The notes below the pieces were generated by a model that saw nothing but the letters and a program-made list of their open reading frames with translations, was not told the origin of the DNA and made no database searches. Below are positions 17,981 through 26,815 of a DNA stretch of 38,020 bases, piece by piece (the first letter of the stretch is position 1; each line of letters opens with the position of its first letter). This DNA comes from Alphaproteobacteria bacterium (lineage in GTDB: Bacteria; Pseudomonadota; Alphaproteobacteria; Rickettsiales; UBA998). The stretch is taken from contig RDXO01000031.1 of assembly GCA_004292675.1 (NCBI GenBank), positions 1 to 38,020 of the forward strand, written 5' to 3'. A program made the position numbers and the translations under genes.

Positions 17981-18009
17981 AATTAAGAAAAAGATTTTAC
18001 TTTTTCAAG
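17981..18009 (-). promoter_or_regulatory. Candidate RpoH (sigma-32) promoter of dnaK
   Basis: On the minus strand CTTGAAA begins at 18009, and CTTAATT lies at 17987-17981, 18 bases after CTTG. Alphaproteobacterial sigma-32 promoters follow CTTG-N17/18-CYTATNT, so the -35 is perfect and the -10 differs at one specified base. The leader to the dnaK ATG would be about 70 nt. No CIRCE operator was seen. Confidence 0.45.
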
Positions 18010-18055
18010 TGATATATGCAAAAAAAATGTTATTCGCTGCAATCTTTTCGCAAAA

Positions 18056-18180
18056 GATAGGACGTTTCAGTAGGATTGCTCTTTATTTAATAGCAACCCT
18101 ACTGAAAATTCGTGCTATCATCCATATGTTTATAGCGCGACCTAGCCGATAGGTTCTTTAACGAACCTATCGCTACGCGC
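18056..18180. repeat. P1 composite palindromic element, copy 1
   Basis: The element consists of two hairpins. The first has CAGTAGG-A-TTGCT facing AGCAA-C-CCTACTG and ends AAATTCGTGCTAT. A 12-base AT-rich linker follows, then the second hairpin, TATAGCGCG to GCTACGCGC, around CGATAGGTTC/GAACCTATCG. The left end (GATAGGACG) is degenerate. It abuts copy 2 directly, and the pair fills most of the space between dnaK and the small ORF at 18267. Confidence 0.75.
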
Positions 18181-18182
18181 AC

Positions 18183-18309
18183 TATAGCACGTTTTATTGG
18201 ATGTGTTCTTTATCATAAAGAACACTATAAAAGTTCGTGCTATAGATTATATGTTGATAGCGCGACCTAGCCGATAGGTTCTTTAACGAACCTATCGCTA
18301 CGCGCTATA
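18183..18309. repeat. P1 composite palindromic element, copy 2
   Basis: The full 127-bp element begins TATAGCACG and ends CGCGCTATA. Hairpin 1 has the stem GTGTTCTTTAT/ATAAAGAACAC, unrelated in sequence to copy 1 but equally self-complementary. Hairpin 2 is identical to that of copy 1. Its right half lies inside the reading frame of the small ORF 18267-18425 and provides its last codons and stop. Confidence 0.8.
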
Positions 18310-18425
18310 TCATGTTTATTGGGGCGGTGCAAGCCTTCTTTTGGCTGCTGCTTACGACGTAACAAATTGGCTTTTAATGCATTTTTCAACGCGGGTGGGG
18401 TGTTTTTTTGGGGTAGTTTTTGCAT
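18267..18425 (-). CDS. Small basic protein, 52 aa, with a C-terminus made of palindromic repeat
   Basis: ATG 18425 lies five bases after the hda stop codon, with AGAGA just upstream. The protein starts MQKLPQKNTPP and has a basic helix LKNALKANLLRRKQQPKEG. This resembles a short alphaproteobacterial protein type with an L-x-x-N-L-R-R-R-K core that I know only as conserved hypothetical. From about residue 38 (HDIARSDRFVKEPIG) the codons come from the right half of P1 copy 2, and the TAG also lies in the element. The original C-terminus was probably replaced when the element inserted. It is the last gene of the aminotransferase-hom-glpX-hda run. Confidence 0.6.
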   Translation of the reverse strand: MQKLPQKNTPPALKNALKANLLRRKQQPKEGLHRPNKHDIARSDRFVKEPIG

Positions 18426-18430
18426 GGTCT

Positions 18431-19072
18431 CTAATCATTCAATAATGTGCGCACTAAGGGCTTGGTGATTTTACGTTGGGATTGCCATGCGGTTGCATCG
18501 AGCTGCTCAATCACACGGTGCAATGCCGCAAAAGATCTGGGCATACGTGCCAAGCAATAATCCACCACATCTTCATCCACACGTAATTGTTTATCATAAA
18601 GTCGTTTCAAAAACAAGGTGCGTAACATTGCATCATCAGGTTGAGTGAGTCCAATAGGATAGGCTGCACGCATCCGCGATGCAAGATCGGGGAGAATATA
18701 CGGAACATAACTCGGATGATCACGCATGGTAATGAGCAGATATGCCTCTGCGCCTTTAATGCGATTGATCGCATGGAACATTGCTTCTTCGCTGTCACGA
18801 TCGTGAAGTTCCAGCCCATCCAACAGATAATAACCACCCTTGCGCGGCATCATATCCAGCATATTCGCCTGCACACGCTGCGCCCATAATTGCGCCAAAA
18901 GCGTTTTTCCTGAACCTTCTTCACCATGCAGAATCACCACGGATGCAGGGAAGGAGGCATCTTCAAGCAAGATGCGTGTTGCCATGCGGTTCGCATCACC
19001 GACCACAATATGCAAAGGCGGATCAGGCAATTCCAACGGCAACGCCGCTTGCGATGCGCTCTCATCATGCAT
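18431..19072 (-). CDS. hdaA: DnaA-related regulator HdaA/Hda (AAA+)
   Basis: This 213-aa AAA+ protein resembles DnaA domain III but lacks the DNA-binding domain. The N-terminus has the short segment QAALPLELPDPP, like the clamp-binding end of Hda proteins, followed by Walker A GEEGSGKT (50-57), a YYLLDGLELHD region in place of Walker B, and sensor-like DLASRMRAAYPIGL. Hda/HdaA works with the DNA polymerase beta clamp to hydrolyse DnaA-ATP and prevent over-initiation. The RLPD-type N-terminus supports the call, but some alphaproteobacteria name this protein only as DnaA-like. It follows glpX by nine bases. Confidence 0.82.
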   Translation of the reverse strand: MHDESASQAALPLELPDPPLHIVVGDANRMATRILLEDASFPASVVILHGEEGSGKTLLAQLWAQRVQANMLDMMPRKGGYYLLDGLELHDRDSEEAMFHAINRIKGAEAYLLITMRDHPSYVPYILPDLASRMRAAYPIGLTQPDDAMLRTLFLKRLYDKQLRVDEDVVDYCLARMPRSFAALHRVIEQLDATAWQSQRKITKPLVRTLLND

Positions 19073-19081
19073 CCGTCAACC

Positions 19082-20035
19082 CTATTTAATACGATAATCC
19101 GATGTGATGGTACGCACCGTACCCGATTTAGAGCGCATCAATATCGAATGCGTGGTGATATGGGTGCTAGTACGCTTCACGCCCTGCACCAGCCGTCCAT
19201 CTGTGACCCCTGTCGCTGAGAAAATCACATCCCCCGCCGCTAAATCTTCCGTAGCATAAATGCGGTTGAGATCCTCTATCCCCATTTGCTTAGCGCGACG
19301 TTTCTGCTCCTCAGTCGAAAATACTAACCGCCCTTGAATCGTACCGCCTAAGCAGCGCAATGCTGCCGCTGCAAGCACGCCCTCAGGCGCACCGCCTGTG
19401 CCAATATATAAATCAATCCCCGAATCCGCTTGCGTTGTATGAATCACCGCAGCCACATCGCCATCGGGAATCAAAATAACGTGCACACCCAAGGATCGTG
19501 CTTCCTTAATGAGTGCTTGATGCCGTGGGCGATCAAGGATGGAAATCCCCAACTCCGCCACAGCGCACCCTTTATGCTGTGCAACCAAAGTGAGGTTTTC
19601 CGTCAGTGTGCGATCCAATGATATTGTTCCTTGCGGATAAAAAGGACCTACCGCAATTTTTTCCATATAGACATCAGGCGCATGAAGAAATTTGCCCTCA
19701 CCTGCCATCGCCATCACTGAAAGCGATCCCGCCGCACCATGCGCACATATCGTAGTACATTCCAGCGGATCAACCGCAATATCTACCGCCGTGCCACTTG
19801 GATCACCGACCATCTCACCAATATAGAGCATTGGTGCTTCATCGCGTTCACCTTCACCAATAACGATGCGCCCATGCACGGGCATACGTTGCATTTCTGC
19901 TCGCATCGCATCTACGGCTGCTGCATCCGCAGCGTCACTTTCGCCCTTACCAATCCAGCGCGACGCTGCCATCGCTGCCGCTTCCGTCACACGGACAACT
20001 TCCAATGCTACATAACGATCTAATGAATGTTCCAT
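19082..20035 (-). CDS. glpX: Fructose-1,6-bisphosphatase class II
   Basis: GlpX hydrolyses fructose-1,6-bisphosphate in gluconeogenesis. Family marks are [20 protein letters not shown] near the N-terminus, the metal-binding [16 protein letters not shown], the phosphatase motif VDPLECTT, and [21 protein letters not shown] in the C-terminal half. The 317-aa length is typical. The gene starts three bases after hom ends and ends nine bases before hdaA, so it is within one transcript; hom-glpX adjacency is widespread in alphaproteobacteria. Confidence 0.96.
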   Translation of the reverse strand: MEHSLDRYVALEVVRVTEAAAMAASRWIGKGESDAADAAAVDAMRAEMQRMPVHGRIVIGEGERDEAPMLYIGEMVGDPSGTAVDIAVDPLECTTICAHGAAGSLSVMAMAGEGKFLHAPDVYMEKIAVGPFYPQGTISLDRTLTENLTLVAQHKGCAVAELGISILDRPRHQALIKEARSLGVHVILIPDGDVAAVIHTTQADSGIDLYIGTGGAPEGVLAAAALRCLGGTIQGRLVFSTEEQKRRAKQMGIEDLNRIYATEDLAAGDVIFSATGVTDGRLVQGVKRTSTHITTHSILMRSKSGTVRTITSDYRIK

Positions 20036-20038
20036 TAT

Positions 20039-21334
20039 CTATTCTTCCTCAATACGGATCATGCACGGAGGCGCAACCACGCTGTTCAATGCCTTAATAT
20101 CCACTAATGCCGCACGCACCTTCGCTTCTGTAGTGATATGCGTGGTTAAAATAATCGTTGCTTCCTGATTGGGGTGCGTTGCGTGCTGAATGAAACTTGC
20201 TACCGATATATCATGATCAGCAAAACACCGTGTTAAATCCGCCAACACCCCCGCCGTATCACGCACCCTTAGACGGACATAATACGCGCTATCAAAAGCA
20301 TCAAGCGGCACAAGTTGCGCACGTGCAAGCGTCTGTGCAGGCACCATAAACGGCAACATGGTGTGACCTCGTGCAATATCGATCACATCCGCCATCACGG
20401 CTGAAGCGGTTGCATCCCTGCCCGCTCCTCGCCCTTCAATAAACATATCCGCTGCATGAGACGTGAACAAATGCACAGCATTATACACATCTGTGACTTG
20501 GGCAATTTTATTCTCTTGTGGCATAAGAGCAGGATGCACACGCAACTCTATCCCTTCTGGGCGTTGTACGGTAACCGCAAGCAACCGAATACGATAGCCC
20601 AATTCATGCGCTGCTAAAATATCATCCGCCCCGATGTTACGTATGCCTTCGCAATGCATCCCTTGAAGATTCGGCACAGTAGAGAACGCTAATGCCGACA
20701 AAATGCACAATTTATGGCTCGCATCCACCCCATCAATATCAAAGGATGGATCGGCTTCTGCATAACCTAGGGCTTGTGCTTCCGCCAAAACATCGGCAAA
20801 ATCACGTCCTGTGCGTTCCATCACACTAAGAATATAATTGCACGTACCATTCAAAATACCAATAATGCGTTCATAACGGTTTGCACTCAATCCTTCCTTA
20901 ATCAACTTGATGATAGGAATGCCACCCGCTACCGCTGCTTCAAAGGCAAGCGTCACCTGATGCGCTTCCGCTATTTCGCTAAGCTCTGCCCCATGATGCG
21001 CAATAAGTGCTTTATTCGCGCTCACTACATGCTTTCCCGCCTGTAGTGCCTGAGTTACCAACTGACGCGCTGCACCTTCCGCACCGCCCATCAATTCCAC
21101 CACCACATCAACATCGTCACGCTGCGCCAAAGCAATCGCATCATCGCACCATGCATAATCACCCAACGACACGCCACGATCACGCGTGCGATCACGTGCG
21201 CTCACCGCCGTAATGATAATATCACGCCCTGTGCGCTGACGTAGCATAGCGGCATGATGCTGCACGATGGATACCACGCCTGCACCAACAGTACCTATAC
21301 CTGCGATTGCTAAACGTAACGGTGCATGGCTCAT
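20039..21334 (-). CDS. hom: Homoserine dehydrogenase
   Basis: Hom reduces aspartate semialdehyde to homoserine for threonine and methionine synthesis. ATG 21334 (MSHAPLRLAIAGIGTVGAGVV) is chosen because AGAGGA lies six bases upstream; a longer frame to 21385 would overlap the aminotransferase gene. The Rossmann NAD(P) loop GIGTVGAGV, VVELMGGAEGA, VSANKALIAHHG, the GILNGTCNYIL stretch and the EADPSFDIDGVDASHKL catalytic region are all clear. Residues about 355-430 form a C-terminal ACT domain (TAGVLADLTRCFADHDISV), implying feedback control by an amino acid, usually threonine. Length 431 aa is normal. Confidence 0.97.
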   Translation of the reverse strand: MSHAPLRLAIAGIGTVGAGVVSIVQHHAAMLRQRTGRDIIITAVSARDRTRDRGVSLGDYAWCDDAIALAQRDDVDVVVELMGGAEGAARQLVTQALQAGKHVVSANKALIAHHGAELSEIAEAHQVTLAFEAAVAGGIPIIKLIKEGLSANRYERIIGILNGTCNYILSVMERTGRDFADVLAEAQALGYAEADPSFDIDGVDASHKLCILSALAFSTVPNLQGMHCEGIRNIGADDILAAHELGYRIRLLAVTVQRPEGIELRVHPALMPQENKIAQVTDVYNAVHLFTSHAADMFIEGRGAGRDATASAVMADVIDIARGHTMLPFMVPAQTLARAQLVPLDAFDSAYYVRLRVRDTAGVLADLTRCFADHDISVASFIQHATHPNQEATIILTTHITTEAKVRAALVDIKALNSVVAPPCMIRIEEE

Positions 21335-21344
21335 AATTGATCCT

Positions 21345-22571
21345 CTAAGATAATTTAGCAGCAAGACCATGAAGCACTTCTTCACTATCCATCGCTAAGA
21401 ATTGCTTGATGTTGCGCACAGCTTGACGCAAACGCTGTTTATTTTCCACCAGTGCAATGCGCACATGGCTATCACCATATTCACCAAAACCAATCCCCGG
21501 TGCGACCGCTACTTGTGCATGTTGAATCAAGGCTTGCGCAAACGCAAGCGACCCTACTTTGCGGTAGGCTTCGGGAAGTTCAGCCCATACAAACATGCTC
21601 GCCTCAGGAGTTTGCACCTTCCATCCTGCTTGATGCAAGCCATCCACCAACACATCCCTGCGCTCACGATACAGTGTACGCAAATCTTCCACACATTGCT
21701 GCGATCCATTGATTGCGGCAGTCGCTGCCACTTGAATCGGAGTGAATGCACCATAATCTAGGTAGGATTTAATCCGTGTCAATGCACCAACAAGGTGGGG
21801 ATTACCTGCAGCAAAGCCAACGCGCCATCCTGCCATCGAATAGGTTTTGCTCATGGTAGTAAACTCAATCGCAATATCTTTCGCACCCTTCACTTGCAAA
21901 ACAGACGGAGGCGGCGTATCACCAAAATAAATCTCGCCATAGGCAATATCAGAAATCAACCAGATGCCATGCATTTTACAAATATCCACTACCTGCTCAT
22001 AAAACGCTAAATCCACCACTTCTGCCGTGGGATTACATGGATAATTGATGATAAGCGCGATAGGCTTCGGCTTACAATGTTTGATTGCACGATGTAATTG
22101 CTCAAAAAACTCAGGACCTGTCGTGTTGGGAATATGCCACACCGAACCACCTGCGATAATTGATCCATAGGGGTGAATCGGATAGCTAGGATTCGGCACC
22201 ATAATCACATCACCAGGAGCAGTGATTGCGGAGAGAAGATTCGCTAGCCCTTCCTTAGAGCCAATAGTCACAATCACTTCTTTATCGGGGCAAAGTTCCA
22301 CACCAAAACGACGCTGATAATAGCCTGCTTGCGCACGGCGCAATCCTTTAATCCCACGTGATACGGAATAACCATCCACCTTAGGTTGCGACAATGTTTC
22401 ACGCAATTTGTCAACAATATGCGGCGCAACAGGGCTATCAGGATTGCCCATACCAAGATCGATAATATCAAGCCCTGCCGCTCGGTCACGTGCTTTTTGT
22501 TCGTTCACCACCGCAAATACATAAGGGGGCAAGCGTTTAATACGATAAAAATCTGAAGAAGGTTGAGTCAT
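21345..22571 (-). CDS. PLP-dependent class I/II aminotransferase (AlaC/DapL-like)
   Basis: This fold-type I aminotransferase has the usual layout: IDLGMGNPDSPVAPHIV near the N-terminus, GSKEGLANLLSAI for cofactor phosphate, NYPCNPTAEV, DIAYGEIYF, the Schiff-base Lys in TTMSKTYSMAGWRVGF, and a C-terminal RIALVENKQRLRQAV with the substrate-carboxylate Arg. The closest matches I recall are AlaC (glutamate-pyruvate transaminase) and proteins annotated as LL-diaminopimelate aminotransferase. DapB is present here, and the gene heads a unit with hom. A role with alanine, aspartate or methionine precursors is plausible, but substrate cannot be fixed from sequence. Confidence 0.88.
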   Translation of the reverse strand: MTQPSSDFYRIKRLPPYVFAVVNEQKARDRAAGLDIIDLGMGNPDSPVAPHIVDKLRETLSQPKVDGYSVSRGIKGLRRAQAGYYQRRFGVELCPDKEVIVTIGSKEGLANLLSAITAPGDVIMVPNPSYPIHPYGSIIAGGSVWHIPNTTGPEFFEQLHRAIKHCKPKPIALIINYPCNPTAEVVDLAFYEQVVDICKMHGIWLISDIAYGEIYFGDTPPPSVLQVKGAKDIAIEFTTMSKTYSMAGWRVGFAAGNPHLVGALTRIKSYLDYGAFTPIQVAATAAINGSQQCVEDLRTLYRERRDVLVDGLHQAGWKVQTPEASMFVWAELPEAYRKVGSLAFAQALIQHAQVAVAPGIGFGEYGDSHVRIALVENKQRLRQAVRNIKQFLAMDSEEVLHGLAAKLS

Positions 22572-22592
22572 AAAAGAAACAATGTGCTAGGT

Positions 22593-23807
22593 TTAATAAC
22601 GGGAATAATGACGACGCATACGCGCATAACGTGATTCTGCCAACAAAGGACGTGCGCGCTGCAACTCACGAGGAGTTTTCAATAATATCGGAGGCATTGC
22701 CTGATTCACCACGGGCGGTTCTGTTGTTGTTGGAAGTTCCGTCTCAGGCTCAACTTCTTCGATCATGATAGCATCATCCGCATCATCAACCGTTGCGACT
22801 GCCTCTGGCAAAGAAGATGTATCCGCCACTGTTTGCGATGGCGTAGGTACAACCACTTCTGGCTCTTTAGGTGTTAGCGGACGTGCAATTTCTTCTGTTT
22901 TTGGCTCTAAGGGTGGCGCAGCTTCTTGTGCAGCACGTTCTAAATCTTCTATCGTTACATCTTTTTCTACGACGACTTCTTCTTCCTCTTGCGGAGCTTC
23001 CACAACTACAGGAGGCGTAGCTTGCGCTATAGGAGGTTGCTCCTTCGCAAGGGAAGCGAGCATTTTTTCTTTGGCTAATTGTTCCTGACGTTGTTGCGCC
23101 ATTGCAACAGGATCAATCGGCTCAGACGATGTCATCAACGCATCCGACGGCTTGGATTGCTCCATAGTACGTGCAAACATATCAGCCTTATTTGCCCCTT
23201 CATTCACCATCTTTTCGGCATTTTGTGGCTTTGGCGGCACATCACGCAATTCAGGATAGGCAGGTTCTTCCTCTCCCATAGCTGCCATATCTGGGGCTTT
23301 GCTCTCAGTTGGAGTGATTATTGGCGTGGATGCTACTGGAACATCTGTTGGAATAACTGCATCCGTGCTTGGTATCACAGGAGCAGCAACATTAGGGACG
23401 GATGGTTGCGCTGTTGCAGCAAGAGGCGAAGATGCTACCCCTGCATTTTGTTGTTCATAGTAAAATAACGGAGAAGGCTCTAATCCACCTTGCGCGCTTT
23501 GCATCTCACCCATAGACGCAGGAGAAGAAGGCATGGTCTGCACTCCCATTCCTTGTATCTGTCCCATTCCTTGTATCTGATTTTGCGCTACCGCCTGTTG
23601 CAATCCTTGCTGTGTTGGCACAGTCGCAAGATTATGCGCAGGATTCAACATTGGCGCACGCTTTTGTCCTGCCACATAATTATAGCGATCTGGTTGCTTT
23701 TCAAAAATCCCCAAACAGCCCGACAACATCAAGGCTGACGTAACCATCATGGCATATGAGGATAGTCGCTTAGGGCGCATTATATTTGCGCGATTCATCA
23801 TTATCAT
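22593..23807 (-). CDS. Lipoprotein with a long Pro/Glu-rich disordered region
   Basis: The lipobox LMLSGC puts the lipidated cysteine at residue 31 if ATG 23807 is the start; ATG 23780 gives a more usual signal of about 20 residues and is a real alternative. The mature part (about 370 aa) is low in complexity: a Gln/Met-rich segment with repeated IQGMGQ, Pro/Ala/Thr-rich stretches, a PAYPELRDVPPKPQ motif near the middle, and an acidic Val-Glu-Pro region (EEEEVVVEKDV). The C-terminus is strongly basic (RARPLLAESRYARMRRHYSRY). The YPELRDVPPKP motif recurs in alphaproteobacterial envelope lipoproteins of unknown role, so I infer an outer-membrane or periplasm-spanning protein. Confidence 0.7.
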   Translation of the reverse strand: MIMMNRANIMRPKRLSSYAMMVTSALMLSGCLGIFEKQPDRYNYVAGQKRAPMLNPAHNLATVPTQQGLQQAVAQNQIQGMGQIQGMGVQTMPSSPASMGEMQSAQGGLEPSPLFYYEQQNAGVASSPLAATAQPSVPNVAAPVIPSTDAVIPTDVPVASTPIITPTESKAPDMAAMGEEEPAYPELRDVPPKPQNAEKMVNEGANKADMFARTMEQSKPSDALMTSSEPIDPVAMAQQRQEQLAKEKMLASLAKEQPPIAQATPPVVVEAPQEEEEVVVEKDVTIEDLERAAQEAAPPLEPKTEEIARPLTPKEPEVVVPTPSQTVADTSSLPEAVATVDDADDAIMIEEVEPETELPTTTEPPVVNQAMPPILLKTPRELQRARPLLAESRYARMRRHYSRY

Positions 23808-23962
23808 GCTTTCTCTACCTAAAGAATTACAAAACCAGAACATATAGTGTACTATGTAGCATTAAATCACAGCACAAATCAAGCAGAAGATGTAAAATAC
23901 TCTGATATGAACCGCATAACAAACGCTTGCACGAAACATTATTTACTGATAAATACTAGAAT

Positions 23963-25054
23963 ATGATAACACAAAATGCAGATTTTTTATCCTCCCTTTT
24001 TCAGCAAACCTATCTTGTGACGGGCGGAGCAGGCTTTATTGGCTCAACGGCCGTGGCGCAGATGGTTCATGCGGGGGCGCATGTCGTAGTGGTCGATGCG
24101 CTCACCTATGCAGGATTCCGTGAAAATCTTGAATGGATTCCCTCGCATCCACATAATGGCAGCTATGAACTTGTGGAAGGGTCAATTACGGATGGCGCAC
24201 TCATCAGCCAACTATTAGCGCACCACCGCCCTAGTGCCATCATCAATTTTGCTGCTGAATCGCACGTGGATAATTCCATTGAATCTCCGTCGCAATTCAT
24301 GCATACCAACATCATCGGCACGTATACTATGCTGGAAGCAGCGCGCCATTATTGGAATCATCTTGAAGCGGGCGAAAAAGAAGCATTTCGTTTTATTCAA
24401 ATCTCTACGGATGAAGTCTATGGATCATTAGGCGAAACGGGCAAATTCCATGAAGAATATCCTATGCAGCCCAACTCTCCTTATTCTGCCTCTAAAGCAG
24501 CGGGGGATCATTTGGCACGCGCATGGTTTCATACCTACGGCTTGCCAACAATCATCACCAACTGCACCAATAATTATGGTCCGCGCCAATATCCTGAAAA
24601 ACTCATCCCACTGATGATCCACCATGCGCTCGCTGGGAAAGATTTACCTATCTATGGCGATGGACGCAATATCCGCGATTGGATTCATGTTGAAGATCAT
24701 TGCATGGGGGTGCTTCGCGCATTAACCCTTGGCACAGTCGGTGAAAGCTACGGCTTCGGAGGCAATGCAGAAAAAGCCAATATGGATGTGGTGCATAATA
24801 TATGCGATCTTCTGGATGAAATACGCCCACGCCCGCAAGGCGGTTCATACCGTGAGCAGATTCGTTTTGTGAAGGATCGCTTAGGGCATGATCGTCGCTA
24901 TGCCATTGATGATAGCAAAGCAATACGCGAACTCGGCTTTATGCGTTCGCATGATTTTTCCCATGGAATCCGCGCTACCATTACATGGTATTTAGACAAT
25001 CAAGCATGGTGTGAGAGCGTCACACGCGATGCAGCCCACAAGCGCGCTGCTTAA
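23963..25054 (+). CDS. rfbB: dTDP-glucose 4,6-dehydratase
   Basis: RfbB converts dTDP-glucose to dTDP-4-keto-6-deoxyglucose, the branch-point for rhamnose and other deoxysugars of surface polysaccharide. It is an extended SDR: nucleotide loop TGGAGFIGS (20-28), the [12 protein letters not shown] region, the TDEVYG motif, active-site [11 protein letters not shown], and [17 protein letters not shown] 23963 leaves about 15 extra residues before the first beta strand, slightly longer than usual. RfbA follows within 27 bases. The rfbC and rfbD genes needed to finish dTDP-rhamnose are not in this window, so the final sugar is unknown. Confidence 0.95.
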   Translation: MITQNADFLSSLFQQTYLVTGGAGFIGSTAVAQMVHAGAHVVVVDALTYAGFRENLEWIPSHPHNGSYELVEGSITDGALISQLLAHHRPSAIINFAAESHVDNSIESPSQFMHTNIIGTYTMLEAARHYWNHLEAGEKEAFRFIQISTDEVYGSLGETGKFHEEYPMQPNSPYSASKAAGDHLARAWFHTYGLPTIITNCTNNYGPRQYPEKLIPLMIHHALAGKDLPIYGDGRNIRDWIHVEDHCMGVLRALTLGTVGESYGFGGNAEKANMDVVHNICDLLDEIRPRPQGGSYREQIRFVKDRLGHDRRYAIDDSKAIRELGFMRSHDFSHGIRATITWYLDNQAWCESVTRDAAHKRAA

Positions 25055-25080
25055 ACATTGAGATAAAAAGGAATGTCGTG

Positions 25081-25983
25081 ATGAAAGGAATTATTCTTGC
25101 TGGTGGATCGGGAACACGCCTTGCGCCTCTCACCCGGACGATGAGTAAGCAATTATTGCCTATTTACGACAAACCAATGATTTATTATCCGCTCTCGACT
25201 CTCATGCAAGCGGGTATTCGTGATATTCTTATCATTTCCACCCCACGCGATATTCCTATGATTCAAGCATTGCTTGGCGATGGTAGTAATCTCGGCATCT
25301 CCCTTAGCTACATCGAACAACCAAGCCCAGATGGCATTGCGCAAGCCTTTATTCTTGGTGCCTCTTTTATTGGGTCAGAGCCTGTATGTTTGATTCTTGG
25401 TGATAATATCTTCTATGGTCACACGCTTGCGGAGCAAACCATCAAGGCATCGCAATTAGGTGCAGGCGCAACCGTCTTTGCTTATCAAGTGCATGATCCT
25501 GAGCGTTATGGTGTGGTGGAATTTGATGCCCAAGGCAAGGCATTATCCATCGAAGAAAAACCAACACACCCTCGTTCTTCATGGGCGGTTACAGGCTTAT
25601 ATTTCTATGATAATCATGTGATTGAGATTGCTAAATCTCTCACTCCATCGGCACGTGGTGAATTAGAAATCACCGATGTCAACAAAGCCTATATGGCGCA
25701 AGGATCATTAACCGTAGAGCTACTCGGGCGTGGTGTTGCATGGTTGGATACGGGAACATTTGCTTCCTTGCTTGCAGCGGGGCAATTTGTCCATACGATT
25801 GAACAAAGGCAGGGGCAAAAAATTGCCTGCATCGAAGAAATTGCCTACCTAAAAGGCTTTATCACGAAAGCGCAATTATTGACACTTGCGGAACAAACAG
25901 GGCAAGCCCGCAACCCAAGCAGCGGCACGTATGGCAGCTATCTTTATATGATTGCGGAAGATGATCAACCACGTGGTCTATAG
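25081..25983 (+). CDS. rfbA: Glucose-1-phosphate thymidylyltransferase
   Basis: RfbA makes dTDP-glucose from dTTP and glucose-1-phosphate, supplying RfbB. The signature [17 protein letters not shown] gives the nucleotide-binding start, followed by [32 protein letters not shown] with the metal-binding Asp, [20 protein letters not shown] and [10 protein letters not shown]. Length 300 aa is close to typical (about 290). ATG 25081 lies eight bases after AGGA; a GTG directly before it (25078) is possible. It is followed by a 200-bp array of hairpins and then convergent ahpD. Confidence 0.96.
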   Translation: MKGIILAGGSGTRLAPLTRTMSKQLLPIYDKPMIYYPLSTLMQAGIRDILIISTPRDIPMIQALLGDGSNLGISLSYIEQPSPDGIAQAFILGASFIGSEPVCLILGDNIFYGHTLAEQTIKASQLGAGATVFAYQVHDPERYGVVEFDAQGKALSIEEKPTHPRSSWAVTGLYFYDNHVIEIAKSLTPSARGELEITDVNKAYMAQGSLTVELLGRGVAWLDTGTFASLLAAGQFVHTIEQRQGQKIACIEEIAYLKGFITKAQLLTLAEQTGQARNPSSGTYGSYLYMIAEDDQPRGL

Positions 25984-25988
25984 TGCTT

Positions 25989-26186
25989 CCATTATATAAT
26001 TATCGATCAATCGGCAATTATATAATGGCAAATATACTCCCCCGCGTGCGGGGGAGCAATGAAGCAAGGATTTCTCAAAAGAAATCCGATACTGAACCGT
26101 GGGGGCATTCTATTTACCCCCACCCAATCATCAGCGGTTTTTCAAAGAAAAACCTTGATTCTTGGACTCCCCCGCAGGCAGGGGAG
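25989..26186. repeat. Array of six consecutive hairpins after rfbA
   Basis: Six perfect or near-perfect stem-loops occur in 198 bases. 25989-26028 has a 13-bp AT stem. 26037-26056 is CTCCCCCGC/GCGGGGGAG with a 2-base loop. 26068-26087 is GGATTTCT/AGAAATCC. 26099-26123 is GTGGGGG/CCCCCAC. 26136-26154 is GGTTTTTC/GAAAAACC. 26167-26186 is CTCCCC/GGGGAG. The second and last mark the edges of a unit with partial overall inverted symmetry. The array separates convergent rfbA and ahpD and could terminate both, or it is an inserted repeat element. Confidence 0.85.
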
Positions 26187-26219
26187 TAGACCATTTATAT
26201 CTCATGAGGTGTGGTGAGG

Positions 26220-26753
26220 TTATAGTCCTTCAATCACCACACATTGCGCGGCAGCAGAAAGCACCGCTGCAATACGGATGGTATGTTGTATTGCTTGTTT
26301 GCTTACACCTGCTTTGATCACTTCATGCACGTGCGCGTCCATACACATACCGCAACCATTAAGGGCTGAAACGGCAAGGCTCATAAGCTCAAAATCAACT
26401 TTTGCAACGCCAGGATTGCCAATGATATTCATACGCAAATTAGCAGGCATCGTGCCATATTCTTTATCATTCACCAAATGCACAAAGCGATAATAGACAT
26501 TATTCATGCCCATAATCGTTGCCGCTGCTTTCGCTGCTATTATCATCGTCTCGTCTAACACGGACTGTGTTTCAGCAACAACGGCATCTATGATTGATTT
26601 TTGCTTGGTAGCATAGGCTGCAGCAAGCGCAATGCCATGTGCTTGAGGCAAAGTCAAGCCTGATAGGCTATCTTCTGCAAGAATCTTTGATAGATTAATT
26701 TTAGTATCGCGGGCATAATCAGGAAAATCAGCGCGTAATGTTTCAATAGTCAT
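26220..26753 (-). CDS. ahpD: Alkyl hydroperoxide reductase AhpD (carboxymuconolactone decarboxylase family)
   Basis: AhpD is the disulphide reductase that recycles AhpC in organisms lacking an AhpF partner. The 177-aa protein carries Cys134-x-x-Cys137 in NGCGMCMDAH, followed by His141. Upstream, VDFELMSLAVSALNGC keeps the conserved Glu (Glu122), and the IMGMNNVYYRFVHLV segment matches mycobacterial AhpD. It acts in the cytosol, normally as a trimer linked to lipoyl-protein reduction. It is encoded 208 bases downstream of ahpC on the same strand, with a P1 palindromic element between them. Confidence 0.93.
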   Translation of the reverse strand: MTIETLRADFPDYARDTKINLSKILAEDSLSGLTLPQAHGIALAAAYATKQKSIIDAVVAETQSVLDETMIIAAKAAATIMGMNNVYYRFVHLVNDKEYGTMPANLRMNIIGNPGVAKVDFELMSLAVSALNGCGMCMDAHVHEVIKAGVSKQAIQHTIRIAAVLSAAAQCVVIEGL

Positions 26754-26815
26754 AAAATACTCCTTCTTGAATGCTAAACAAGGGAGAAAAGCTCAAGAAC
26801 CCCCCTCCCTGCTTA

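Noticed and set aside
17906..18055. CIRCE operator upstream of dnaK
   Set aside because: No TTAGCACTC/GAGTGCTAA inverted repeat is present; a sigma-32-like promoter is the better reading.
25983..26189. A 68-codon ORF after rfbA
   Set aside because: It is a translation of the hairpin array; the sequence is explained by stem-loops, and it has no RBS.
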